This document shows positions 1 through 6,821 of a stretch of DNA of 8,613 nt, piece by piece. The position numbers were made by a program, and so were the translations under genes. A model generated the notes under the pieces. It had not been told where the DNA came from. It ran no database searches and saw only the letters and a program-made list of their open reading frames with translations. The stretch spans positions 4,271-12,883 of the forward strand of contig DIKC01000185.1 in the NCBI GenBank assembly GCA_002421565.1, in the 5' to 3' direction. Position 1 is the first letter of the stretch, and every line of letters starts with the position of its first letter. Source of the stretch: Desulfobulbaceae bacterium UBA5628. Its GTDB lineage: Bacteria > Desulfobacterota > Desulfobulbia > Desulfobulbales > Desulfurivibrionaceae.

Positions 1-133
1 GAGAGTCCTGCATCTCGGTGACATAGAGGATGATGAAAAAGACCAGCAGCAGGGTCATGATGTCGATCATCCCCCAGGCGTTGCCGTCCTGCGGTTCCAG
101 TTCCTGCTTGAAAAAGGTGCTGAAGGCGCGCAT
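1..133 (-). CDS. MotB/ExbD-type stator partner, N-terminal fragment (3' part outside the window)
   Basis: The first 44 codons are visible from the ATG at 133, and the frame runs off the left edge. The peptide has a short cytoplasmic N-terminus (MRAFSTFFKQELEPQDGNAW) and then a single helix, MIDIMTLLLVFFIILYV, in which D24 takes the place of the proton-carrying aspartate (E. coli MotB D32). The D-x-MTLLLxFF pattern is closer to MotB than to ExbD/TolR, but the deciding feature, an OmpA-like peptidoglycan-binding domain or an ExbD periplasmic domain, lies outside the window. GGAG sits 11 nt upstream, inside the end of the preceding gene, which fits a co-translated channel pair. A real gene is very likely; MotB versus ExbD remains open. 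Confidence 0.85.
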   Translation of the reverse strand, partial: MRAFSTFFKQELEPQDGNAWGMIDIMTLLLVFFIILYVTEMQDS

Positions 134-139
134 TCAGGT

Positions 140-952
140 TCAGGCTCCGGTGGAATTGAACAATGGCAGGGCCGGCCCCTTTGCCCTGATCGCCCGCCGC
201 ATCCCGCTGTTCTCCTCGCCCTGGCAATTGGTCAGCTTGTAGTAAATCCGCTGGGAACACTCGCCGGCCGCCATCCCGGCCACCCCTTCCGCGACCACCA
301 GAAACTGGTGATACTCGGCCCGAATCTTCTCCAGATAAGTGCGATGGAGGGGGAGGTAGAGGAAATTGGCGAAGAGCAGGCCGTAGAGGGTGGTGAAGAG
401 GGCCATCGAGACCCCGCTGCCGATCTCCGCCTTGTCGCCCAGGTTGCCGAGTACCAGCATCAGGCCGATGATGGTGCCGATGAAGCCGAAGGATTGGGCA
501 AGCCGCCCCAGGGAGCCGAGGATCGCGGCCCGCACTTCCTTGCCGGAGAGGTACATTTCAAAATTGCGTTCCAGCACCCGGCGGATGTCGGCGGCGGCGT
601 AACCGTCGAGCACCATCCCGACCCCCTGACGGAGAAAGGGGTTGTCCAGGCGGCGGGCCGCCTCTTCCAGGGCGCGGGGGCCGTGGTCATGGAGGTCGCG
701 GGCCAGTTCCCGGATCTGCTCCGGCAAGCGGGAGACGGCAAAGCGGCCGGCGGCCGGGGTTTTGGCGGTCGCTTCCCGCCAGGTTTTTTCAATGACTTCC
801 CAGGGATGGGCGAGGACGATGGAGATGAGCGGCCCCACCAGCACCAAAAGAACGCTGAGAACCAGGGCCGGATAGTGGCCGCCGCCCATGAACATCGATT
901 GGGCCTTGAGAAAGATGAGGGTACAGAAAACTACTGCCGCGATTTTCACCAT
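140..952 (-). CDS. MotA/TolQ/ExbB-family proton channel protein (270 aa)
   Basis: This is a stator-type channel subunit of the MotA/ExbB/TolQ family; such proteins surround a MotB/ExbD/TolR dimer and use ion flow to do mechanical work. Two N-terminal helices (about 2-18 and 28-48; HYPALVLSVLLVLVGPLIS) are followed by a cytoplasmic domain with the MotA-like run LEEAARRLDNPFLRQGV (95-111) and LDGY (115-118). TM3 begins at FGFIGTIIGLMLVLG (155-169) and TM4 at about 181-202 ends in YLPLHR with P201, the E. coli MotA P222 position. The other functional proline (P173 in E. coli) is not seen; the aligned residue in LAQSFG is Q153. The C-terminal 30 residues are polar and look lineage-specific. The two-helix N-terminus and 270-aa size are MotA-like rather than TolQ-like. 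AAGGAG at 961-966 lies 8 nt before the ATG. The partner gene begins 6 nt after the stop. Flagellar use is not shown. Confidence 0.88.
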   Translation of the reverse strand: MVKIAAVVFCTLIFLKAQSMFMGGGHYPALVLSVLLVLVGPLISIVLAHPWEVIEKTWREATAKTPAAGRFAVSRLPEQIRELARDLHDHGPRALEEAARRLDNPFLRQGVGMVLDGYAAADIRRVLERNFEMYLSGKEVRAAILGSLGRLAQSFGFIGTIIGLMLVLGNLGDKAEIGSGVSMALFTTLYGLLFANFLYLPLHRTYLEKIRAEYHQFLVVAEGVAGMAAGECSQRIYYKLTNCQGEENSGMRRAIRAKGPALPLFNSTGA

Positions 953-982
953 GAACTTCTCTCCTTGTCATGAATTTTTGCC

Positions 983-1002
983 TGCTGGCGGAATAACCAG
1001 CA
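983..1002 (-). other. Short inverted repeat in the 86-bp intergenic gap
   Basis: TGCTGG and CCAGCA form a 6-bp perfect stem around an 8-nt loop. On the coding strand it is followed by GGCAAAAATTC, not a U-run, so it does not look like an intrinsic terminator. It overlaps the -12 part of the sigma-54-like element and the predicted start near 988. The complete hairpin would therefore form only in RNA reading through from the nuo operon. It may be chance or an operator-like dyad. The rest of 953-1038 shows only the ribosome-binding site and the promoter candidate. Confidence 0.25.
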
Positions 1003-1014
1003 ATATCCATGCCA
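999..1014 (-). promoter_or_regulatory. Candidate sigma-54 (-24/-12) promoter for the stator pair
   Basis: The minus strand reads TGGCATGGATATTGCT. Against the sigma-54 consensus TGGCACG-N4-TTGCW there is one mismatch (T for C at the sixth base). The invariant GG and GC are at exactly the right 12-base distance, and the preceding base is T, fitting YTGGC. It lies in the only sizeable gap of the window, 5' of the MotA-like gene. The predicted start is near 988, giving a leader of about 36 nt that includes the ribosome-binding site. The activator site would lie further upstream, within the DUF1461 gene, and was not identified. Promoter function is inferred from the match alone. Confidence 0.5.
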
Positions 1015-1038
1015 AGGAAATAGAGTGGCGGCCGGGCA

Positions 1039-1794
1039 TTATTTGCCGGGTTCATCGTTATGCCAGCATCTGAGACCGGCATAAAATAGGGCGTAAAGCA
1101 AGAGGGTGGTTACGGTCCAGGTGGCGCCAATGGCGGCAAAAAGTTGGGGCGCTTTCATGAGGGTGGTCATCAATGAGTCCTGGTAATAAAAAAACCAGGG
1201 ATAGCCCGCTGGGAAAACCAGATGATGGATGAACTCGAAGACCCTCTTAAAACCAGCCAGCCAGATAGTGAGCCCGGCAAGTCCCAGCAGGCTGGCGGCC
1301 ATCAGCACAATTTGGCCGGGTGACGGGAGACGGAGCCGTTGCCGCCAGGTAATCAAAGCCAGGAGGAGGGATGCCGCCAGAAAACCCCAGCCGGCCCGCT
1401 GCATAATTCTGATCAGTCTTGCCACATCCCGCAGGTGGCCGATTTCATCCGGCCGCAACAAGGCGCCGAGAACCCGGCCCTTGGAATCGTGATAGACTAT
1501 CTCCCCCAGCTCGCTCCGGCCGTGAACCGCCGTCACGATCTCGGCGAAAAGGCGCTGATGTTCCTCCAGGGTCGTGAGGACAAAGTCGGCCTTGCCCTGG
1601 CGATTTTTGGGGGCATAAAAGGCGATATGCTGGTCAATCGCCAGGCTTTCGTACCAACGGGGATAGAAGAAATCGAACCGGGCCAGCAGCAGCCAACTCA
1701 AAAACAGGGAGGCGGGCAACAGGCAACCAAGCAAGAACCAGGCAGGGAGACGCCGCCATAAGGGTAACGGGGGCGTCTGCTTCGGCGGCGGCAT
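1039..1794 (-). CDS. DUF1461-type integral membrane protein appended to the nuo operon (251 aa)
   Basis: The function is unknown. The layout is one membrane helix (about 17-38), a large extracytoplasmic segment (about 39-133, rich in charged residues), then helices at about 134-150, 162-181 and 219-241, and a short charged tail. Just before the last helix the FEFIHHLVFPAGYPWFFY stretch (186-203), followed by DSLMTTLMKAPQLF (206-219), matches the FHxxFFPxGNWxF...LIxLxPExF pattern I remember for the DUF1461/TIGR01906 family. The family assignment is from memory and is moderately sure. The ATG lies 3 nt after the nuoN stop and has almost no Shine-Dalgarno (the preceding bases are pyrimidine-rich), so it should be expressed by coupling to nuoN. 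This placement makes it part of the nuo transcript. A role in assembly or stability of the complex is only a guess. No usual complex I accessory protein resembles it. Confidence 0.85.
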   Translation of the reverse strand: MPPPKQTPPLPLWRRLPAWFLLGCLLPASLFLSWLLLARFDFFYPRWYESLAIDQHIAFYAPKNRQGKADFVLTTLEEHQRLFAEIVTAVHGRSELGEIVYHDSKGRVLGALLRPDEIGHLRDVARLIRIMQRAGWGFLAASLLLALITWRQRLRLPSPGQIVLMAASLLGLAGLTIWLAGFKRVFEFIHHLVFPAGYPWFFYYQDSLMTTLMKAPQLFAAIGATWTVTTLLLYALFYAGLRCWHNDEPGK

Positions 1795-1797
1795 CTT

Positions 1798-3240
1798 TTA
1801 CAGGAGGAAGGTGCGGACGGCGGCGGCGGCCATGTCCAGGGCCGGGGTCGGCATGACCCCCAGGGCCACGATCAGCAGCAGCAGGGCCAGGCCCACTACC
1901 TTGGTGGCGCCGTCGATAGCCACCGCCGGCCGTTCTTCCGGCTCGGCGGTGTAGGCCACCCGCACCACCGACAGGTAGTAGTAGATGGCAATGGCGGTGT
2001 TGAGGGCGGCCAGGATGACCAGGGTCAGATGCCCTTCCCGGAGGGCGTTGGCCAGCAGCATGAATTTGCCCATGAAGCCGACAAAGGGCGGAATCCCGGC
2101 CAGGGCGAACATCCCCACTCCCAGGATCAGGGCCAGGAAGGGCGCCCGCCGGTGAAGGCCGCTCAGGTCTTCGATCAGCACGTTTTCGCCGTTTTGGGAA
2201 ACATTGCAGATCACCAGGAAACAGGCCAGGCTCATCACCAGATAGCCGCTGATGTAGTACAAGGAGGCGGCAAAACCCGCTTCCTGCAAGGTAAGAACGC
2301 CGAGGAGGACAAAGCCGGCGTGGGCGATGCCGGAGAAGCCGAGCATCCGCTTGAGGTCTTTCTGTACCAGGGCCGAGAGGTTGCCGTAAAACATCGACAG
2401 CACCGCCAAGATCATCAGCAGGTTGACGAGGGTGTCGTTGCCGGCCGCCACCAGGGAGGCGAGGCGAACCAGCATCGCCGCCGCCGCCACCTTGGGCAGG
2501 GAGGCGATAAAGGCGGTGGTGTCGTTGGATGCGCCCTGATAGACGTCCGGCACCCAGAAATGAAAGGGGAAGATCGCCAGCTTGAAGAAGAAGCCGGCCA
2601 TCACCATCGCCATGCCGGCCAGCACCGCCGGCCGGTCGAGCATGATGGTCAGGGCCGGGAGCAGTTCCGCCAGATAGGTGGTGCCGGTGAGTCCGAAGAG
2701 ATAGCTCATCCCGAAGAGCGTGATCCCGCTCGCCACCACCCCGAAGAGGATGTACTTGATCGCCGCCTCCATCTGGCTCCGGCTGCCGGTGCTCTCGTCC
2801 CGCATCGGCACCAGCAGGTAGAGGGAGAAGGAGGAGAGTTCCAGGGCCAGGAAGAGGGTCAGTAGTTCGACGCTGCTGACCAGCATCATCAGCCCGGCGG
2901 TGCTGGAGAGCAGGAAAAGGTAATACTCCGGCCGCACCTCTTCGCGCACCCCTTTCAGGCCGCGGCCGATCACCAGCACCGCGCAGAGCCCGAGGGCGAG
3001 GATCAGCTTGATCAACTGGGAGAAAAAGTCGATTTGGTAGGCGCGGAAAAAGATGGTTCCTTCCAGGCGCAGGGTGAGCAGGCCGAGGATTACCGCCCCC
3101 ACCGCAAAGACCAGGGCGATTTTCCTGGCCCGGTCGCCGGTCGGACTGGAGAGGCTCAGGTGAAAGAGGGAGAGTACCCCCAGCAGGAGGGCGATTTCCG
3201 GGGCAAACATCAGCACTTTCATGGTGGTCATTTCCATCAC
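1798..3240 (-). CDS. nuoN: NADH-quinone oxidoreductase subunit N
   Basis: NuoN is the antiporter-like subunit next to NuoK/NuoJ in the membrane arm. All four key residues are present: E134 in TM5 (LALELSSFSLYLL; E. coli E133), K220 in TM7 (FFFKLAIFPFHFWVPDVYQG; E. coli K217), K250 in TM8 (SLPKVAAAAMLVRL; E. coli K247) and K392 in TM12 (GFMGKFMLLANAL; E. coli K395). VPDVYQGA and AGIPPFVGFMGKF are strong NuoN signatures. Length (480 aa) and about 14 helices are normal. The start is ambiguous: GTG at 3240 and ATGs at 3237, 3231 and 3222 are all in frame, none has a strong Shine-Dalgarno, and the conserved part begins only around MFAPEIALL. Translation probably depends on coupling to nuoM, whose stop lies 4 nt upstream of the GTG. 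The TAA stop is 3 nt from the next gene's ATG. Confidence 0.97.
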   Translation of the reverse strand: MMEMTTMKVLMFAPEIALLLGVLSLFHLSLSSPTGDRARKIALVFAVGAVILGLLTLRLEGTIFFRAYQIDFFSQLIKLILALGLCAVLVIGRGLKGVREEVRPEYYLFLLSSTAGLMMLVSSVELLTLFLALELSSFSLYLLVPMRDESTGSRSQMEAAIKYILFGVVASGITLFGMSYLFGLTGTTYLAELLPALTIMLDRPAVLAGMAMVMAGFFFKLAIFPFHFWVPDVYQGASNDTTAFIASLPKVAAAAMLVRLASLVAAGNDTLVNLLMILAVLSMFYGNLSALVQKDLKRMLGFSGIAHAGFVLLGVLTLQEAGFAASLYYISGYLVMSLACFLVICNVSQNGENVLIEDLSGLHRRAPFLALILGVGMFALAGIPPFVGFMGKFMLLANALREGHLTLVILAALNTAIAIYYYLSVVRVAYTAEPEERPAVAIDGATKVVGLALLLLIVALGVMPTPALDMAAAAVRTFLL

Positions 3241-3244
3241 CCGC

Positions 3245-4771
3245 TTAGGGGATTAACAATTGGGCCAGGGAGGCGCCGCCGGCCTGGGCCGCGTTCACCT
3301 GTTCCAGCAAATGGGCGACGCTGACTTCCATCACCCGAAGGAAGGGCGCGGGGGCCAGGCCGATCCAGAAGACGAAGAGCAGCAGCGGGGCCAGCACCGC
3401 GATTTCGCGGCCGCCGAGATCAAAGAGCCCGTGGTGTTCGGGATTATGCTCCTTGCCCCAGGCCACCCGCTGGAGCAGGCGGAACATGTAGGCGGCGGCC
3501 AGCACCGCCCCGGGAATGGCAAAGGCGGCGATCAGTTTGGAGTGGGTAAAGCCGCCCGCCAGGATCATGAACTCGCCGACAAAGGAGTTGGTGCCGGGAA
3601 AGGCCAGGGATGAGAGCGAGAAAAAGGCGAGAAAGGTGATGAACACCGGCATCAGCCGGCCGATCCCGGCATGGAGCGCCAGATCCCGGCTGTGGGTCCG
3701 CTCGTAGAGCATCCCGACGCAGAAGAAAAGGGCGCCGGTGGTGATCCCGTGGTTGATCATCTGGAGAATCGCCCCTTCGATTCCCTGGCGGTTCAAGACG
3801 AAAATCCCCAGGGTGACGAAGCCCATGTGGCCGACGCTGGAATAGGCGATCAGCTTTTTCATGTCCTGCTGGGCCAGGGCGGTGAAGCCACCGTAAAGAA
3901 TGCCGATAATCGAGAGCCAGAGCACGTAGGGCATGAAAATAAAGGTCGCCTCCGGGGTGATCGGCAGGCAGAAGCGGAGGAAGCCGTAGGTGCCCATCTT
4001 GAGCAGCACCGAGGCCAGGAGCACCGAGCCGGCGGTGGGCGCTTCCACGTGGGCGGCGGGCAACCAGGTGTGGAAGGGGAACATCGGCACCTTGATCGCA
4101 AAGGCGAGGAAAAAGGCGAGGAAGACCCAGACCTGGAAGGTGGTGGAAAAGCCCTGCCCCATCAGCAGCGGAATGCTGAAGGTGTGCGGTTCGGTATTGA
4201 GAAAGAGGGCGATGATCGCCACCAGCAGCATCACCGAGCCGGCCAGGGTGTAAAGGAAGAACTTGATCGAGGCGTACATCTTGCGCGGCCCGCCCCAGAC
4301 CGCGATCAGCAGGTACATCGGAATCAGCATCGCTTCCCAGAAGATGTAGAAAAGGACGAAGTCGAGGGCGACAAAGACCCCGATCATCGCGGTTTCCATC
4401 AGCAGCAGGCAGAACATGAATTCCTTGACCCGCTTTTCGATGTAGCGCCAGGAACCAAGGACGCAGAGCGGCATCAGCAAAGTGGTCATCAGCACCAGCA
4501 GGAGGCTGATCCCGTCCATGCCCAGGGTGTAGTTGATGTTCAGGGCCGGAATCCAGGCATGATGCTCGCCGAACTGGTATTGGGCGGTGGTGGGGTCGAA
4601 CTGCCAGTAGAGGGGCAGGGAAACCAGGGCGGTCACCACGCTGACGATCAGGGTCCAATTCCGGCAGGCGTTGTCCCCCGGCATGACCAGGAGGAGCAAG
4701 GCTCCGGCCAGGGGCAGGAAGACCAGGGCGCTCAGGTAGGAGAAGCCCTCGTTGATAATCAGGAAATCCAT
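3245..4771 (-). CDS. nuoM: NADH-quinone oxidoreductase subunit M
   Basis: NuoM is one of the proton-pumping antiporter-like subunits of the complex I membrane arm. The 508-aa length is normal. The NuoM set of charged residues is complete: E146 in TM5 (FYIFWEAMLIPMYLLIAVWG; E. coli E144), K227 in TM7 (FAIKVPMFPFHTWLP; E. coli K234), K258 in TM8 (LLKMGTYGFLR; E. coli K265) and E400 in TM12 (NSFVGEFMIL; E. coli E407). The glutamate rather than lysine in TM12 is the feature that separates M from L and N. Other hallmarks are HVEAPTAGSVLLASVLLK and AYSSVGHMGFVTLG. The ATG has a good ribosome-binding site, GAGGTGG, which overlaps the TGA of the upstream gene with about 8 nt spacing. The gene ends 4 nt before the first possible start of nuoN. 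Nothing about it is unusual apart from the atypical genes upstream. Confidence 0.97.
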   Translation of the reverse strand: MDFLIINEGFSYLSALVFLPLAGALLLLVMPGDNACRNWTLIVSVVTALVSLPLYWQFDPTTAQYQFGEHHAWIPALNINYTLGMDGISLLLVLMTTLLMPLCVLGSWRYIEKRVKEFMFCLLLMETAMIGVFVALDFVLFYIFWEAMLIPMYLLIAVWGGPRKMYASIKFFLYTLAGSVMLLVAIIALFLNTEPHTFSIPLLMGQGFSTTFQVWVFLAFFLAFAIKVPMFPFHTWLPAAHVEAPTAGSVLLASVLLKMGTYGFLRFCLPITPEATFIFMPYVLWLSIIGILYGGFTALAQQDMKKLIAYSSVGHMGFVTLGIFVLNRQGIEGAILQMINHGITTGALFFCVGMLYERTHSRDLALHAGIGRLMPVFITFLAFFSLSSLAFPGTNSFVGEFMILAGGFTHSKLIAAFAIPGAVLAAAYMFRLLQRVAWGKEHNPEHHGLFDLGGREIAVLAPLLLFVFWIGLAPAPFLRVMEVSVAHLLEQVNAAQAGGASLAQLLIP

Positions 4772-4783
4772 AGGACGACCACC

Positions 4784-6577
4784 TCAGTTGGATAACGCAA
4801 AGAGGATGAGCAACACGGCCGCAATCGCAACCGTGTAGAAGATGTTGACTTGGAGCTGCCCGGCCTGGAGTTGCCGCACCCGGCCTCCGATTCCCCGCAC
4901 CCCCCGGGCAATGCCGTCCACCACTCCGTCGATGGCGTGCCAGTCAAACCAGGACCAGAAGCGGGCCGAGGTCATCAGGGGGGTGAGGCCGAGCCAGGTG
5001 TAAGCGGTGTTGACCGCGTTGTCGGTGCTCTGGATCGGTTTTTTGGCCAGCCAGAGGAAGCCGCGCCCCCCCTTCCGGTAAAACCAGTCGAGATCGATGC
5101 TGATAGTCGGTTCCGGGGCCAGCTTCTTGATAAAGAGGAAGAAGCCGAGGGCGGTGAAGAGCAGGATCTGGAGCGACTCCGCGACATGATAAGAGGAATA
5201 GACCATCAGGGCGTAATCGGCGGCCGTGGACTGGTAGGGCAGCATCTTGTACAGATAGGGGGTGTAGCTACCGATGAAAATGCAGAATACCGAGGCGATG
5301 ATCATCGCAAACTGCATGTTCCAAGGCGGATCGGCCGCCTTGTCCCAAGTCTCTTGGGAGCAGTTGTTTTTGCCGAACCAGATGAAATAAGGCACCTTCA
5401 AGCCGGTATGGAGGAAGGTTCCGGCCGAGGCCAAGGTAAGGAGGAAGGCGGCCCAGTAAAGATGCTCCTCAAAGCCGGCGGCCACGATCATTGATTTACT
5501 GACAAAGCCGGAAAAGAGCGGAAAGGCGGAGATCGACAGCCCCCCGATCAGGGTAAAGACAAAGGCCAGCGGCATTTTTTTATAGAGCCCGCCCAGTTCG
5601 CTGAACTTGCTCTTGCCGGTCATGAACAGCACCGAGCCAACTCCCATGAAGAGCAGTCCCTTGTAGAGGATGTGGGCAAAGGCGTGGGCGCAGGCGCCGT
5701 TGATCGCCATTTCGGTGCCGATTCCGACCCCGGCCACCATGTAGCCGACCTGGCTGATGATGTGGTAGGCGAGCAGGCGGCGGGCGTCGTTTTCCAGCAC
5801 CGCGTAAACCACCCCGTAAAGGGCCATGATCACCCCGAGGGGAATCAGGATTTCCATGCCGGCAAAGCCCCGGGCCAGGGCATAGACCGCAGTTTTGGTG
5901 GTGAAGGCGCACATGAAGACCGCCCCGGATACCGTCGCCTCGCCGTAGGCGTCGGGCAGCCAGGCGTGAAACGGCGGCACCGCCGCGTTCAAGATGAAGC
6001 CGACCATGATCAGGTAGATGGCCGGAGTCGGGTTGTGCACATCGAGCTGGTTGAAGCTGAGATCGCCGGTGGCCTGGTAATGGAGGACAAAACCGGCCAG
6101 GAGGGCTAGGCCGCCGGCGGTATGAACCAGGAGGTAGCGATAGCCGGTGGCCAGCGATTCCGGCCGCCGCCGGAACCAGACCAGAAAGACCGAGGAAAAG
6201 GCCATCACTTCCCAGAAGAGGAAGACCACCAGGAAGTCGCCGGCAAAGATTACCCCCAGGGAGCCGGCCACGTAAATCCAGGCCGCCATGTGCTCGTAGG
6301 CGTCCTCGACATGGAGGCCGTAAAGGGTGCCGATGATCGCCATCAAAGTCATGATGTAGGCAAAGACCATGCTCAGGCGATCGACCCGGCCGAAGGTAAG
6401 CTGCCAGTCGAGGAAGGAAAAGACCCCATAGGTGCCGTGCTGCATGGAGAGTACCGCCCCGAAGGCGAGCAGCGGCACCGCCAGCAGGAAGGGCCGACGC
6501 AGGCCGCCCCGGACAAAGGGGAGGATTATTGCCCCTAAAATCAGCACCAGTGAGGGGTGCAGCCAGAAATCACTCAT
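4784..6577 (-). CDS. Antiporter-like subunit with MrpD-type core and NuoL-like C-terminal extension (597 aa)
   Basis: This is a second member of the NuoL/M/N-MrpA/D family and the likely structural stand-in for NuoL. The core (about 1-440) has E123 in TM5 (LFWEVMAFS), K228 in TM8 (AFTTKTAVYALAR), H302 and K306 in TM11 (HILYKGLLF) and K361 in TM12 (GFVSK). The TM7 lysine is replaced: in LNAAVPPFHAWLPDA it is N197, 13 residues before the final Ala of that motif, exactly where NuoL K229 falls. The TM8 histidine of NuoL is also absent (M222). After a helix at about 468-485 there is a roughly 92-residue polar and amphipathic stretch (LDWFYRK at 496-502, DGIARGVRGIGG at 554-565, LQAGQLQ at 570-576) and a last helix at about 578-595, like the lateral helix and final TM of NuoL. 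The ATG overlaps the previous stop by 8 bp and has GAGGA 8 nt upstream. The stop overlaps the nuoM ribosome-binding site. Databases may label it Na+/H+ antiporter subunit D or NuoL. Confidence 0.9.
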   Translation of the reverse strand: MSDFWLHPSLVLILGAIILPFVRGGLRRPFLLAVPLLAFGAVLSMQHGTYGVFSFLDWQLTFGRVDRLSMVFAYIMTLMAIIGTLYGLHVEDAYEHMAAWIYVAGSLGVIFAGDFLVVFLFWEVMAFSSVFLVWFRRRPESLATGYRYLLVHTAGGLALLAGFVLHYQATGDLSFNQLDVHNPTPAIYLIMVGFILNAAVPPFHAWLPDAYGEATVSGAVFMCAFTTKTAVYALARGFAGMEILIPLGVIMALYGVVYAVLENDARRLLAYHIISQVGYMVAGVGIGTEMAINGACAHAFAHILYKGLLFMGVGSVLFMTGKSKFSELGGLYKKMPLAFVFTLIGGLSISAFPLFSGFVSKSMIVAAGFEEHLYWAAFLLTLASAGTFLHTGLKVPYFIWFGKNNCSQETWDKAADPPWNMQFAMIIASVFCIFIGSYTPYLYKMLPYQSTAADYALMVYSSYHVAESLQILLFTALGFFLFIKKLAPEPTISIDLDWFYRKGGRGFLWLAKKPIQSTDNAVNTAYTWLGLTPLMTSARFWSWFDWHAIDGVVDGIARGVRGIGGRVRQLQAGQLQVNIFYTVAIAAVLLILFALSN

Positions 6578-6821
6578 CGTAATAATCCTCGCGGGTCATG
6601 ATTCCCAGATGGCCGTACCACTTGGAAAGAAAGATGATCAAAACGCAGGCGACAAAGCCGAACAGGGACCAGAAGCCGGGCAGTTTTTCGGCCGCGGTAT
6701 GGACGTGGGATTTGTCGAGCAGGAGCACGTCCCAGACCACCAGCAGGGCGAGAACCACATACGAGAGCCGGATGACCAGCTTGAGCCGGTCGCGCAGAAA
6801 ATCGATCAGTTTGACAATCAT
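6570..6821 (-). CDS. Small two-helix membrane protein of the nuo/Mrp-like cassette (83 aa)
   Basis: No function is known to me. The protein has a basic amphipathic N-terminus (residues 1-18), a first membrane helix at about 19-36, a short loop with KSHVHTAAEKLPGF (37-50), a second helix at about 51-67 containing C59, and a polar tail ending in the acidic-aromatic motif EDYYDE. From memory, small proteins with a PGF...LFGF stretch and an EDYYD tail occur next to MrpD-like genes in other proteobacteria; this was not checked by search. It is held between two antiporter-like genes by a 4-bp overlap upstream (ATGA) and an 8-bp overlap downstream, so it is very likely translated with them. Inference: it is an accessory subunit or assembly factor that contacts one or both large neighbours. 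It does not resemble MrpC/NuoK, MrpF or MrpG closely enough to name it as one of them. Confidence 0.85.
   Translation of the reverse strand: MIVKLIDFLRDRLKLVIRLSYVVLALLVVWDVLLLDKSHVHTAAEKLPGFWSLFGFVACVLIIFLSKWYGHLGIMTREDYYDE

Noticed and set aside
1..952. Possible Zorya-type defence system (ZorA/ZorB also belong to the stator family)
   Set aside because: ZorA has a long cytoplasmic tail and is much larger than 270 aa. This protein ends soon after TM4, and no other defence gene is visible in the window.
969..1038. Intrinsic terminator between the nuo operon and the stator pair
   Set aside because: The only hairpin (983-1002) has a 6-bp stem and is followed by an A-rich, not U-rich, tract on the coding strand.
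1031..1050. Two copies of GCCGGG 14 bp apart around the end of the DUF1461 gene
   Set aside because: They are direct, short and made of G+C-rich sequence common in this window, so chance is the simplest explanation.
3444..4658. Minus-strand 404-codon frame overlapping nuoM in another register
   Set aside because: It is rich in Pro, Arg, His and Gly with no membrane helices, and is an out-of-frame reading of nuoM. The 7476-8195 frame is the same kind of artefact over the 493-aa gene.
3671..4795. Long plus-strand open frame (374 codons) opposite nuoM
   Set aside because: Same His/Gln/Glu/Gly-rich shadow composition, and it lies fully opposite a secure gene. The same holds for the plus-strand frames at 2029-2865, 308-973 and 4850-5494.
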